Positions 34,324 to 43,702 of a stretch of DNA of 64,000 bases are shown in pieces. The stretch is from NCBI RefSeq assembly GCF_900108115.1, contig NZ_FTPU01000001.1, positions 62,001 to 126,000 of the forward strand, read 5' to 3'. The notes under the pieces were generated by a model. That model did no database searches, was not told the origin of the DNA, and saw only the letters and a program-made list of their open reading frames with translations. The DNA is from Epilithonimonas bovis DSM 19482 (GTDB lineage Bacteria; Bacteroidota; Bacteroidia; Flavobacteriales; Weeksellaceae). Both the position numbers and the translations under genes were made by a program. Within the stretch, counting starts at the first letter, position 1, and every line of letters begins with the position of its first letter.

Positions 34324-36036
34324 CTAATTTATCCTAAAAACCGGATAAAGCCGGTGCGTTTTTTCGTAATAGTCAGAATGTTTGTAAACCCAATCCAACT
34401 GCGCTTGTCCGTCTTCTGCAAATTTTGGATTGATGGCTTTTTCCATTTCGAAAGCGGCTTTTAAAGATTTGTTGTCTTTCAGAAGTTTGCTCGCTGTATC
34501 TTCGAAAACATACGCCGAATAATATTCTTTCTGACCGAGAATCGCATCAAAGAAATTCCAGTTGAAGTAAGAATCCACCGCTTCCGGCTCCAAAGTTTCC
34601 AAGAGAAATTTCACGCCGTCTTGATTGAGCGGAACCAGAAAATCTCCAGCTCGGAATTTGGTTTTTCCGGATTCTTTGGTCACAAATGTGTCGTAATGCA
34701 GATAATGACCTTCGTAAGGATTCGGAACAGTTTTGAAATCTTTGATTCGGTATTGTTCAACTGTAATCGTAGAATCTTGTTTTATCTGCATCATTTTTAT
34801 TTGGTTGAGTTTCAGCAAATCGATGACTTTCCATTCGGATTGAGGAATGACATAATATTTCGGAATCGTGATGTCTTTTGCCGGAACGTAAGTATTATAA
34901 AACTTGACAGGCTTTGAAAACTTGGAATTTCTGTCATACCAAAGTCTGGTTTTTCCGGAAACGTCGCTCGGTTTATATTTCGCTTCAAAACCTTTGAAAT
35001 CGATATTTTCGTATTTCGTAGAATCGAGTTTCCAGGCCAAAGCATATCGGTTTCCGACTTTGTATTGTTTCAGGTTTTCGGCTCTTTTCTGCTGAATGGT
35101 TTTATAATTTTCATCGATATAATTCAGATTGTCAACCATATAATCGTAAGTCACTTTCACACGGTCTTTGTAAGGTTTCAGCATATGCGTTTCCACAACC
35201 GTCCCGATGGAATTGAACAAAGTCGTATAACCTGTCGCATATCTCGGTGAGTCAACAAAAGCAGGAAAACCGCCATCTGGAACATCGCCGTGAATGTTGA
35301 CATAAGGAACAGAAATCACGCCTTTTTCCGCCATATTTTTCAGAAGCGTTTTCTGCATTTCGTCATTGAAATAATTGCCGAGAATACTTCCCAATCGTTC
35401 TTTATTCGTTGAAATATATGTGAAAGTATATTGATAATCGGCACCGTTACTCACGTGATTATCAATGAAAATATCGGGTTTCAGCCATTGGAAGATCTGC
35501 TGAAAACTTCTGGAATTCTTGGAATCTGTTTTGATGAAATCCCGGTTCAAATCATAATTCCTAGCGTTTCCTCGGAAACCATATTCTTCCGGACCATTTT
35601 GGTTAGCTCTGGAGAAACTTCCTCGGTTCATCATTCCGCTGATGTTGTAACTGGCGATTGCTGTGAAAATGACATTTTTCGGTGCTTTGATTTTTCCAGT
35701 TGCTAAATCTCTCATTAACATCATCGTTGCGTCAATTCCGTCCGGTTCGCCGGGATGAATGCCGTTATTAACCAACAAAACCGATTTTCCTTTTCTCGCT
35801 TCTTCGAAACTTAATTTCGTCGGATTGAAAATCACCACATCGATTGGAGCGCCGTTGTCATCTTCGCCTTTTGTTTCGTAACTGATTGATGGATATTGTT
35901 TTGATAATTCCTGATAGAATTTTCGCATTTCATCAAAAGTTGTGGTTTGATTGCCGTTGCCTTTTTCGTAAGGTGTGAGAATTTGAGAATAACCAAAAAC
36001 AGAAATGAGGATGAATAAGATGGAGAGATTTTTCAT
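34324..36036 (-). CDS. Secreted M14-family zinc carboxypeptidase
   Basis: A 570-residue metallopeptidase with signal MKNLSILFILISVFGYSQ. The first zinc-ligand motif HxxE is in NNGIHPGEPDGID, with the third His probably in FIDNHVSNGADYQY; an Arg-rich substrate region NRGSFSRANQNGPEEYGFR follows the family pattern. It should act in the periplasm or at the surface. The -7 element TACATTTG (36041-36048) leaves almost no leader. It converges on the DUF488 cassette with only ten bases between the stops and no terminator. Confidence 0.88.
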   Translation of the reverse strand: MKNLSILFILISVFGYSQILTPYEKGNGNQTTTFDEMRKFYQELSKQYPSISYETKGEDDNGAPIDVVIFNPTKLSFEEARKGKSVLLVNNGIHPGEPDGIDATMMLMRDLATGKIKAPKNVIFTAIASYNISGMMNRGSFSRANQNGPEEYGFRGNARNYDLNRDFIKTDSKNSRSFQQIFQWLKPDIFIDNHVSNGADYQYTFTYISTNKERLGSILGNYFNDEMQKTLLKNMAEKGVISVPYVNIHGDVPDGGFPAFVDSPRYATGYTTLFNSIGTVVETHMLKPYKDRVKVTYDYMVDNLNYIDENYKTIQQKRAENLKQYKVGNRYALAWKLDSTKYENIDFKGFEAKYKPSDVSGKTRLWYDRNSKFSKPVKFYNTYVPAKDITIPKYYVIPQSEWKVIDLLKLNQIKMMQIKQDSTITVEQYRIKDFKTVPNPYEGHYLHYDTFVTKESGKTKFRAGDFLVPLNQDGVKFLLETLEPEAVDSYFNWNFFDAILGQKEYYSAYVFEDTASKLLKDNKSLKAAFEMEKAINPKFAEDGQAQLDWVYKHSDYYEKTHRLYPVFRIN

Positions 36037-36040
36037 AGTA

Positions 36041-36048
36041 CAAATGTA
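36041..36048 (-). promoter_or_regulatory. -7 promoter element of the M14 peptidase gene
   Basis: TACATTTG on the minus strand fits TAnnTTTG and is four bases from the ATG at 36036, implying a leaderless or near-leaderless transcript. Confidence 0.5.
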
Positions 36049-36074
36049 GAGAACTCAATTTTTATGAAATAAAA

Positions 36075-36098
36075 AATCCACAGAAAAAACTGTGGATT
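36075..36098 (-). terminator. lepA terminator
   Basis: Arms aatccaca (36075-36082) and tgtggatt (36091-36098) with an 8-nt loop, followed on the minus strand by a T tract. It lies 26 nt past the lepA stop. Confidence 0.88.
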
Positions 36099-36123
36099 AT
36101 ATTTATTAAAAATTGAGTTAGTT

Positions 36124-37920
36124 CTAATCGTTAAGCTTCAAAACAGCCATAAACGCTGATTGTGGAACTTCTACACGACCAATTTGCTTCATTTTCTTTT
36201 TACCTTCTTTCTGTTTCTCCAAAAGTTTACGTTTTCTGGAAATATCACCTCCGTAACATTTTGCAGTAACGTCTTTTCTTAAAGCTTTGATGGTTTCTCT
36301 TGCAATAACTTTCGTTCCTAAAGCGGCCTGAACTGCAATATCAAACTGTTGTCTCGGAATCAGTTCACGAAGTTTTTCACACATTTTTTTACCAATGTGA
36401 TAAGCGTTAGAATCGTGAATCAATGAAGATAAAGCATCTACCATATCTCCGTTGATCAAGATATCCATTTTTACCAATTTAGAAGCCCTGAAACCAGTCG
36501 GGTGATAATCAAAAGAGGCGTAACCTTTAGAAATAGATTTTAATCGGTCATAAAAATCGAAAACAACCTCAGCTAAAGGCATATTGAAAACCAGCTCAAC
36601 TCTGTCGGATGTCAGATAACTCTGGTTCACAATCTCGCCTCGTTTCTCGATACAAAGTGTCATCACAGCACCTACGAAATCAGATTTTGTAATGATAGAT
36701 GCCTTGATATAAGGTTCTTCTACACGGTCCATTGTGGTTGGATCCATCATCTCTGACGGATTATTAATTAAGATAACCGTTTCGGGATCTTTTTTGGTAA
36801 AACCGTGGTAGGATACGTTGGGAACTGTCGTTATGACATTCATATTGAATTCCCTATCAAGGCGTTCCTGAACGATTTCCATATGCAGCATACCCAGGAA
36901 TCCACAACGGAAACCAAAGCCCAATGCAGCAGAACTCTCCGGTTCAAAAACCAAAGAAGCGTCATTTAACCTCAATTTTTCTAATGAAAATCTCAATTCT
37001 TCAAAATCTTCTGATTCTATAGGATAAATACCTGCAAAAACCATTGGTTTCACTTCCTCAAATCCTTCGATAGGTGCTGCCGCAGGTTTTTCAAAAGATG
37101 TAATCGTATCGCCAACTTTGACTTCACGCGCATCCTTGATCCCCGAAATCAGATAACCAACATCGCCACAGCTAATCTTGGTCTTGGGAACCTGCTTTAG
37201 TTTCAGTGTCCCAACTTCATCGGCACCATATTCTTTACCGGTTGCAAAAAATTTAATTTTTTCGTTTTTGGAAATACTTCCGTTAACGACTTTAAAATAA
37301 GCTTCGATCCCGCGGAAAGGATTGTAAACCGAATCAAAAATCAATGCTTGAAGCGGTGCTTCAGGATCGCCCACCGGAGCCGGGATCCTCTCTACGATCT
37401 GTTCTAATAGTTGATGAACACCTTCACCTGTTTTTCCGGAAACCCTTAAAACATCATCATACTCGCAGCCGATGAGATTCATAATTTCGTCGGTCACTTC
37501 TTCCGGATTGGCGGATGGCAAATCAATTTTATTAAGGATTGGGATAATGGTCAAATCATTCTCCAACGCCAGGTAAAGATTGGAAATCGTTTGCGCCTGG
37601 ATGCTTTGTGCAGCATCAACAATCAAAAGCGCACCTTCGCAGGCAGCAATAGAGCGGGAAACTTCGTAAGAAAAATCTACGTGTCCCGGTGTATCGATTA
37701 AGTTGAGAACAAATTTCTCACCTTTATATTCATAATCCATCTGGATCGCATGGGACTTGATGGTAATCCCGCGTTCTTTTTCCAGATCCATATCATCCAG
37801 TGTCTGAGACTGCAGTTCGCGCTGCGTTACAGTGTTTGTATATTCTAAAAGACGATCTGCCAACGTACTCTTACCGTGATCGATATGGGCAATAATGCAG
37901 AAGTTCCTGATATTCTTCAT
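36124..37920 (-). CDS. lepA: Elongation factor 4 (LepA)
   Basis: A translational GTPase of 598 residues, the usual LepA length. It acts on ribosomes during initiation or stalled elongation. The G-domain motifs are [15 protein letters not shown] (G1), the DTPGH Walker B-type motif, and NKIDLPSA (G4). The C-terminal LepA-specific domain with [20 protein letters not shown] is intact. A promoter with TTG-18-TATTTTTG lies just upstream. Confidence 0.97.
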   Translation of the reverse strand: MKNIRNFCIIAHIDHGKSTLADRLLEYTNTVTQRELQSQTLDDMDLEKERGITIKSHAIQMDYEYKGEKFVLNLIDTPGHVDFSYEVSRSIAACEGALLIVDAAQSIQAQTISNLYLALENDLTIIPILNKIDLPSANPEEVTDEIMNLIGCEYDDVLRVSGKTGEGVHQLLEQIVERIPAPVGDPEAPLQALIFDSVYNPFRGIEAYFKVVNGSISKNEKIKFFATGKEYGADEVGTLKLKQVPKTKISCGDVGYLISGIKDAREVKVGDTITSFEKPAAAPIEGFEEVKPMVFAGIYPIESEDFEELRFSLEKLRLNDASLVFEPESSAALGFGFRCGFLGMLHMEIVQERLDREFNMNVITTVPNVSYHGFTKKDPETVILINNPSEMMDPTTMDRVEEPYIKASIITKSDFVGAVMTLCIEKRGEIVNQSYLTSDRVELVFNMPLAEVVFDFYDRLKSISKGYASFDYHPTGFRASKLVKMDILINGDMVDALSSLIHDSNAYHIGKKMCEKLRELIPRQQFDIAVQAALGTKVIARETIKALRKDVTAKCYGGDISRKRKLLEKQKEGKKKMKQIGRVEVPQSAFMAVLKLND

Positions 37921-37939
37921 TTATAATTCTTGTAATTTG

Positions 37940-37968
37940 CAAAAATACGTTTTTTATTGACACAACAA
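37940..37968 (-). promoter_or_regulatory. lepA promoter
   Basis: On the minus strand TTG (37966-37968), an 18-nt spacer and TATTTTTG (37940-37947), 20 nt before the ATG. Confidence 0.6.
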
Positions 37969-37978
37969 ACCTTATGAA

Positions 37979-38122
37979 TTGATCTTGCAGCATGTTTGGT
38001 TGCCTCAACTGCGGCCGGGATGGGAAGTGCGCGAGCGGAGCGAGCGGTCTTATAAAAACAAGGCCGGGCGTGGATGGCTTTTATAAGACGGGACCACTGG
38101 AACAGCCCGAATTGCCGCCCCA
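37979..38122. repeat. GC-rich structured repeat element
   Basis: About 140 nt of GC-rich sequence lie between the divergent lepA and bamD genes. It contains an 11-bp perfect stem, gtcttataaaa (38047-38057) with ttttataagac (38079-38089), around a 21-nt GC-rich loop, and the direct repeat gcgagcggagcgagcgg just before it. Base composition is unlike the AT-rich flanks. It looks like a dispersed structured intergenic repeat; nothing coding is seen. Confidence 0.6.
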
Positions 38123-38178
38123 TTGATTATAAAAACGTTAATCTTTCATAAAAGTAACAGATTGAGTAAAAAAGTTTT

Positions 38179-38186
38179 ATTTTTGC
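38179..38186 (+). promoter_or_regulatory. -7 promoter element of bamD
   Basis: TATTTTTG, 38 nt before the bamD ATG. No well-spaced -33 TTG is seen. Confidence 0.45.
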
Positions 38187-38224
38187 AGATTATTAATAAT
38201 ATTCAGAATATTCTGAGGACCGTT

Positions 38225-39217
38225 ATGAAGAAATATATTAGTTTGCTGATGCTGTCGGCGGTATTGCTTTCCTGCAAAACTGAAATGGACAGAGCGATGA
38301 AGAGTGCGGATAAAGATTTTATCCTGAAAGTGGCTAACGAAAAGTTTGCCAATAAGAAGTGGAGTGATGCATTGGCGTTATACGACAGATTGCCGAACCT
38401 GGTTGCAGGGACGGACGATGCACCTAATGTGGTTTTTAACTCGGCTTATGCTAATTATTATGATAAAAACTACCGTTTGGCGGCCAACCAGTTTAAGAAT
38501 TTCGCAATAAGTTTCCCTCAGGATTCCAGAAAAGAAGAAGCATCTTATCTATCTGCCCTGTGCTATTATGAAGGATCTTTGGATTATAACCTGGATCAGA
38601 GTAATACGGAATCTGCCATTACAGAATTACAGAACTTCCTGAATGACTATCCCGATTCTGAAAGATCCAAAAATATCAGCCAGCTGATCGACGAGCTGAG
38701 CTATAAACTGGAGTTCAAAGCTTTTGAAAATGCTAAGCAATATTACAAAATGGCCGAATACAAGGCTGCATCCGTAGCATTTGAAAATGTGTTGGAAGAC
38801 TTCCCGGCTACTAAACTAAAACCTCAGATTTACGATATTCTTGTGAAATCTAAATATGAGCTGGCAGTTAACTCGGTCTACGATCTCAAAAAAGAAAGGC
38901 TGGACGCTGCCTCTGCCTACGCCAAACGTGTTGCAGCAGAGATGCCCAATACCGATGTGGCAAAAACAGCCAATGACCTCTACACAAAACTGGAAGCTGA
39001 GAAAGTAAAATTTGCTAAAGTTCAGGTAGAAGTAGAAAAGCGAAAAGCTGAATATGAAGCCAAAGTTAAAAATGCTGAAGCCAAAGAAAGTGAGAAAAAA
39101 GAAATAGCACTGGAGAAAAACCAGCTAGACCTGCAGAAAGCCGCTGAACAGACCAGACGCGACAGCGCAAAGATCAGTTCTCCTGAGCCACAGGCAACTT
39201 TTAAATTTAAAAGATAA
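38225..39217 (+). CDS. bamD: Outer-membrane assembly lipoprotein BamD
   Basis: A 330-residue TPR lipoprotein of the BAM complex that inserts beta-barrels into the outer membrane. The ATG at 38225 gives signal MKKYISLLMLSAVLLSC with an acylated Cys at residue 17; the frame is open 34 codons further upstream, but that would bury the signal. TPR-like helices follow (KWSDALALYDRLP and repeats), and a C-terminal coiled-coil rich in Lys and Glu starts near residue 260. The rpoZ-like gene follows after 35 bases. Confidence 0.92.
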   Translation: MKKYISLLMLSAVLLSCKTEMDRAMKSADKDFILKVANEKFANKKWSDALALYDRLPNLVAGTDDAPNVVFNSAYANYYDKNYRLAANQFKNFAISFPQDSRKEEASYLSALCYYEGSLDYNLDQSNTESAITELQNFLNDYPDSERSKNISQLIDELSYKLEFKAFENAKQYYKMAEYKAASVAFENVLEDFPATKLKPQIYDILVKSKYELAVNSVYDLKKERLDAASAYAKRVAAEMPNTDVAKTANDLYTKLEAEKVKFAKVQVEVEKRKAEYEAKVKNAEAKESEKKEIALEKNQLDLQKAAEQTRRDSAKISSPEPQATFKFKR

Positions 39218-39231
39218 TTCATATATTTGCA

Positions 39232-39239
39232 TTCTCAAA
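39232..39239 (+). promoter_or_regulatory. -7 promoter element of the omega-subunit gene
   Basis: TATATTTG, 13 nt before the ATG at 39253, so the gene may have its own promoter as well as read-through from bamD. Confidence 0.45.
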
Positions 39240-39252
39240 CAAAATTCGCGCA

Positions 39253-39576
39253 ATGAGTGTTAAAGATACAAAAGCAGAAGTAAATACAATTACTTACGAC
39301 AAAGATAAAATCGAAGAAAAAGTTGGCAGCATCTATGAAGCTATCGTGATCATGGGTAAAAGAGCCGAACAGATCAATGCTGAAATCCGTTCGGAATTGC
39401 ACAGTAAATTGGATGAATTTGCTGTCCACAACTCTACTTTGGAAGAAGTTTTCGAAAACAGAGAGCAAATAGAAATCTCTAAACATTACGAAAAACTTCC
39501 TAAGCCAACATCTATTGCGATAAAAGAATGGCTGGATGATGAAATCTATTTCAGAAAGACAGAAGACAGAAATTAA
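39253..39576 (+). CDS. rpoZ: RNA polymerase omega subunit-like protein
   Basis: A 107-residue protein matching the Bacteroidetes version of RpoZ, which helps assemble RNA polymerase. The core region KVGSIYEAIVIMGKRAEQIN corresponds to the omega helix that contacts the beta-prime subunit. It sits between bamD and coaBC, as in other Flavobacteriia. A strong terminator follows. Confidence 0.82.
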   Translation: MSVKDTKAEVNTITYDKDKIEEKVGSIYEAIVIMGKRAEQINAEIRSELHSKLDEFAVHNSTLEEVFENREQIEISKHYEKLPKPTSIAIKEWLDDEIYFRKTEDRN

Positions 39577-39597
39577 TTTTTTTTCTGAAGAATATAT

Positions 39598-39633
39598 AAC
39601 CGCCTCATTATTACAAAAGAGGCGGTTTTTTTA
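39598..39633 (+). terminator. Terminator after rpoZ
   Basis: Nine-base arms aaccgcctc (39598-39606) and gaggcggtt (39619-39627), 12-nt loop, then a T run. Confidence 0.88.
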
Positions 39634-39677
39634 TTCCTGAAATTATTAATACTTTAGTTGACAAAAAATCACAGCAA

Positions 39678-40871
39678 ATGAGCTTGCAAGGCAAAAAAAT
39701 CATTGTAGCAATTACCGGCGGCATTGCTGCTTATAAAATCAATTATCTTGTACGCGACCTTATAAAATCTGGCGCAGAAACCAAGGTAATTCTTACAAAA
39801 GCTGCAGAAGATTTTGTATCACCACTTACACTGGCAGCACTTTCCAAAAACAAAGCTTTTACCGATTTTTCTGATGATAACAGATCCTGGAACAATCACG
39901 TAGAACTGGCTCTGTGGGCAGACCTGATCGTCGTGGCACCCTGCACGGCCAACACTCTGGCAAAAATAGCCAACGGCATCTGCGACAACTTTCTAATGGC
40001 CGTATATATGTCAGCGAAATGCCCCGTGATTATAGCGCCGGCAATGGATCTTGATATGTATCAGCACCCCGCGGTTGTCAAAAACCTGCAGACGGCGGCA
40101 GAATATGGGCACTATATCATACCAGCAGAATCCGGGGAACTTGCCAGCGGACTTATAGGACAAGGCAGGCTTGCCGAGCCCAAAACCATCTACAAAGTGA
40201 TAGAAAGCCATTTGTCTGAAAACAAGCGAGACTTTGAAGGAAAAAAATTCCTGATTACTGCAGGACCAACTTATGAGAATATAGACCCGGTAAGATTTAT
40301 AGGCAATCATTCATCCGGCAAAATGGGTTTTGATTTGGCCAGGGAAGCAGCAAAAAGAGGCGCAGAAGTCATCCTGATCTCGGGGCCGTCGTCTCAGCGA
40401 GTTGATGACAAAAACATAAGGATTTACCGTGTCAGCTCAGCTCAGGAAATGTTTGATGAAGTTTTCAAACATTACGAAAATACGGATGTTGCCATCATGA
40501 GTGCCGCCGTCGCAGATTACACACCAAAAGTAAAAGCAACAGAAAAAATCAAAAAGAATGAGAACGAGCTGGTAATCGAACTTGTTAAAAACAAAGATAT
40601 CCTGAGAACAATGGGCGAACACAAAACCCATCAGTTTTTGGTAGGTTTTGCCCTGGAAACCCAGAATGAGGAAGAAAATGCCAAAATGAAACTCAAAAAG
40701 AAAAATCTGGATATGATTGTGCTCAACTCACTGCGGGATGAGGGTGCCGGTTTTGCAAACGACACCAATAAGATCAAAATCTTTACCCCGACCGAAGAGC
40801 AAACTTTTTCATTAAAATCAAAAGAGGAGGTTGCGGAAGATATCCTTAATTTTATACAGGCCAAATTGTAA
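39678..40871 (+). CDS. coaBC: Bifunctional CoaBC
   Basis: The 397-residue CoaBC joins 4'-phosphopantothenate to cysteine and then decarboxylates the product, two steps of CoA synthesis. The N-terminal flavin-dependent decarboxylase has ITGGIAAYK and the substrate clamp APAMDLDMYQHP, where the usual Asn-x-x-Met-Trp reads Asp-x-x-Met-Tyr. The C-terminal synthetase has AGPTYENIDPVRFIGNHSSG and AAVADYTPK. It lies after the rpoZ terminator and about 100 nt before porD. Confidence 0.95.
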   Translation: MSLQGKKIIVAITGGIAAYKINYLVRDLIKSGAETKVILTKAAEDFVSPLTLAALSKNKAFTDFSDDNRSWNNHVELALWADLIVVAPCTANTLAKIANGICDNFLMAVYMSAKCPVIIAPAMDLDMYQHPAVVKNLQTAAEYGHYIIPAESGELASGLIGQGRLAEPKTIYKVIESHLSENKRDFEGKKFLITAGPTYENIDPVRFIGNHSSGKMGFDLAREAAKRGAEVILISGPSSQRVDDKNIRIYRVSSAQEMFDEVFKHYENTDVAIMSAAVADYTPKVKATEKIKKNENELVIELVKNKDILRTMGEHKTHQFLVGFALETQNEEENAKMKLKKKNLDMIVLNSLRDEGAGFANDTNKIKIFTPTEEQTFSLKSKEEVAEDILNFIQAKL

Positions 40872-40975
40872 CAAAAGCCCGTCTTTCACGTTCTAATTTG
40901 AGATCCTGTTTCGGTTACGTCGATATGGTAAGTATTGATAAAGTTTTACTTAAATTTACAGACATTTTTATCAGA

Positions 40976-41881
40976 ATGAAAAAACTACTTTATATAATTT
41001 GTACGCTTCTTTTTGCACAGACGGCTTTTTCACAGGAGTTGCTGGCCAATGTGCAGATCAACAGCCAGCAGATTGCCGGCAGTAATACGCAAGTTTTCCG
41101 GACGCTGGAGAAATCGCTGAGGGATTTTATCAACAATACCAGCTGGACGGGCAAAAAACTTCAGAATTTCGAAAAAATCAAATCGAATTTTGCCATCGTC
41201 ATCTCAGAGCGTAACGGCAACAACAGCTTCAAGGGTACGCTGGTAGTGCAGGCCACAAGGCCGGTTTTCAACTCGCAGTACGAGTCGCCACTGATGAACA
41301 TCAATGATACCAATTTCTCTTTTGAATATAATGAAAACGAAAATCTGGTTTTTAACGAGCGGCAGTTCTCCGGCAAAAACCTTATTGATGTCATTAGCTT
41401 CTACATCTATGTCATCCTGGGTTATGACGGTGACAGTTTCCAGCTGAAGGGCGGACAGCCTTGGTTTGATAAAGCCTTGAAAATAGCTCAGAATGCCCAA
41501 AACCAAAACTACAGTGGCTGGAACCAAATCGAAAGCCAAAGAAACCGCGGCGCACTTATCAACGGACTACAGAACGAGAACGCTTCTACATTGCGCACGG
41601 TCTACTACAGCTATCACAGATCAGGGCTTGATAACCTGTCTAAACAGGACCAGAACCCGGCGAAGAAAATTATTGCAGAATCACTTTTGCAGCTCAAGTT
41701 TTATGAGAATAATTTCCAGATGAATTATCCTTTTAATGTCTTTATAGAAACCAAAAGTAACGAGATCTTCAATATATTCAATACCGGGAACAACGCATCA
41801 GTTAATATCAGTGAGCTGAAAACGATGATGAGCACCTTTTCTCCCAAAGATATTGATACAAAATGGGACAAGTGGAAGTAG
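40976..41881 (+). CDS. porD: Type IX secretion accessory protein PorD (DUF4835)
   Basis: A 301-residue exported DUF4835 protein. The ATG at 40976 gives signal MKKLLYIICTLLFAQTAFSQ; the frame extends 26 codons upstream but without a signal. PorD is needed for the type IX secretion machinery in Bacteroidetes, though its exact role is unsettled. The order coaBC-porD-recN is familiar from other Flavobacteriia. Together with gldH in this window it indicates a type IX secreting and perhaps gliding organism. Confidence 0.88.
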   Translation: MKKLLYIICTLLFAQTAFSQELLANVQINSQQIAGSNTQVFRTLEKSLRDFINNTSWTGKKLQNFEKIKSNFAIVISERNGNNSFKGTLVVQATRPVFNSQYESPLMNINDTNFSFEYNENENLVFNERQFSGKNLIDVISFYIYVILGYDGDSFQLKGGQPWFDKALKIAQNAQNQNYSGWNQIESQRNRGALINGLQNENASTLRTVYYSYHRSGLDNLSKQDQNPAKKIIAESLLQLKFYENNFQMNYPFNVFIETKSNEIFNIFNTGNNASVNISELKTMMSTFSPKDIDTKWDKWK

Positions 41882-41968
41882 CCAATACTCAAATAACCTC
41901 CATATATAACTGACAACCAGGCAACAAACCTTATATTTCATATCTGAGTTTCGCTCTATTTAATAGTC

Positions 41969-43618
41969 ATGCTTTCAAGAATATTTATACAGAATTTTGC
42001 ACTTATCGATAAACTCGAGATTGATCTCAAGAATGGCCTACAAGTCATCACAGGGGAAACAGGTGCCGGAAAATCCATCATCCTTGGTGCATTGCGCCTG
42101 ATTATGGGTGAGCGGGCAGATGCTAAATCTTTTGCTAAAGCAGATGCTAAAAGTGTTGTAGAAAGTGAGTTTGTCATTAGTGACAATATGCGCCTGTTTT
42201 TTGATGCTCACGACCTGGATTTTGAACCACAAACCATCATCCGGCGCGAGATACAACCTGGTGGCAAGTCCCGGGCATTTATCAATGATGTGCCGGTGAC
42301 ACTGGATATTCTTAAGCAATTGGCTTCTCAGCTGATTGACATCCATTCTCAGTTTGAGACCTCCAATCTTTTTACCGAAGAATTCCAATTCGGGATCCTG
42401 GACGGTATGGCAAAAAATGCTGATATCCTGAATGCTTATCAGGCAACATACAATGACTACCAGCGGACTCGGAAAGAGATTGTTGACCTGCAAGCTTCGC
42501 TTCTTGACATTAACCGCGAAGCTGATTATAAAAACTTTCTGCTTGCGGAGCTGACAGAAGCGGATCTTGACAACCTGGATTTCGAAAATCTCCAGCAACA
42601 GCTCAAGACACAGGAAAATGCCGATCAAATCAGCGAATTACTAGCACAGTCCATTTCAAAATTAACGGCGGAAGAGTTTGGCATCCTTACGAATCTGTCT
42701 GATGTAAAAAGTAAGATTGCTAAGCTCCAGGAACTTTCCCCGGAATATGAAGAGCTCAGTCGCCGCCTGGAAACTGCCTATCTGGAAATTAAAGATATCA
42801 GCACAGACCTGGAAAGCCAATCCGAAAATATCGAGATTAATCCTACTGCTTTGCAAGAGTTATTGATGGTTATCAATAGAGTTAATGCACTTTTTCTGAA
42901 ACATCAGGTAGATGATGTCCCTTCTCTGATTGCCATACGCGATGATCTATCTGCCAGCCAACATTCTGTAGAAAATATTGAAAATCAAATATCAGAAAAA
43001 GAAAAACAGGTAGTATCTCTGGCCTCTGACCTGGAATCTTACAGCCAAAAGTTAACAAAAAAGAGAGCGCAATTTTCCGAAAAGCTGGAAAGTAAAGCCC
43101 GCGAAATATTCCAAAAACTTGGGCTTGAGAAGGCTATTCTAAAAATCGATCTTTCGGATTCATCGTCCTACAACCAGTTTGGCAAGAATCATATTCAGAT
43201 CTTGTTTCAAGCTAATGCCGGCTTCCCGTTAAAACCCATCCAGAGTGCTGTTTCGGGTGGAGAAAGATCCAGGGTGATGCTGGCCATCAAAAAAATAATG
43301 GCGGAGAATAATGCCTTGCCAACGTTGATCCTGGATGAGATAGACACTGGTGTCTCCGGAAGAATTGCGGAAGAAATGGGAAAACTGATGCAGGAGATGG
43401 CACAAGACTTACAGTTAATTGTCATCACACACCTGGCGCAGGTTGCAGCAAAAGGCAATGACAACTACAAGGTCGTAAAATATGATGAAAATGCCATTAC
43501 CAAGACGACCATTATCAAGCTTTCCGACGCTGAAAAACTTAACGAGATTGCCCAGCTGATTTCCGGATCCAAAATTACCGATGCCGCCATTTCTCAGGCG
43601 AAGGAATTAATTGGATAG
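41969..43618 (+). CDS. recN: DNA repair ATPase RecN
   Basis: A 549-residue SMC-like protein that holds and aligns DNA ends in double-strand break repair. Walker A GETGAGKSIILGAL lies near residues 28-41, a long coiled coil fills the middle, and the ABC signature VSGGERSRVMLA with Walker B LILDEIDTGVSGR follows in the C-terminal third. It follows porD by 87 nt and ends at a hairpin terminator. Confidence 0.96.
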   Translation: MLSRIFIQNFALIDKLEIDLKNGLQVITGETGAGKSIILGALRLIMGERADAKSFAKADAKSVVESEFVISDNMRLFFDAHDLDFEPQTIIRREIQPGGKSRAFINDVPVTLDILKQLASQLIDIHSQFETSNLFTEEFQFGILDGMAKNADILNAYQATYNDYQRTRKEIVDLQASLLDINREADYKNFLLAELTEADLDNLDFENLQQQLKTQENADQISELLAQSISKLTAEEFGILTNLSDVKSKIAKLQELSPEYEELSRRLETAYLEIKDISTDLESQSENIEINPTALQELLMVINRVNALFLKHQVDDVPSLIAIRDDLSASQHSVENIENQISEKEKQVVSLASDLESYSQKLTKKRAQFSEKLESKAREIFQKLGLEKAILKIDLSDSSSYNQFGKNHIQILFQANAGFPLKPIQSAVSGGERSRVMLAIKKIMAENNALPTLILDEIDTGVSGRIAEEMGKLMQEMAQDLQLIVITHLAQVAAKGNDNYKVVKYDENAITKTTIIKLSDAEKLNEIAQLISGSKITDAAISQAKELIG

Positions 43619-43658
43619 ATCAGCGATTAGACTTTTCTCCTGATAATTTCAAATAAGA

Positions 43659-43680
43659 AAAACGGGCTAAAGCCCGTTTC
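43659..43680. terminator. Bidirectional terminator after recN
   Basis: A nine-base stem, aaacgggct with agcccgttt, around a tiny loop. It serves recN and the convergent thioredoxin-like gene. Confidence 0.88.
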
Positions 43681-43702
43681 TATTAATCTCTAGAACATTT
43701 TC

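Noticed and set aside
38123-38224. Longer N-terminus for BamD
   Set aside because: The added residues would hide the lipoprotein signal and include the -7 element TATTTTTG.
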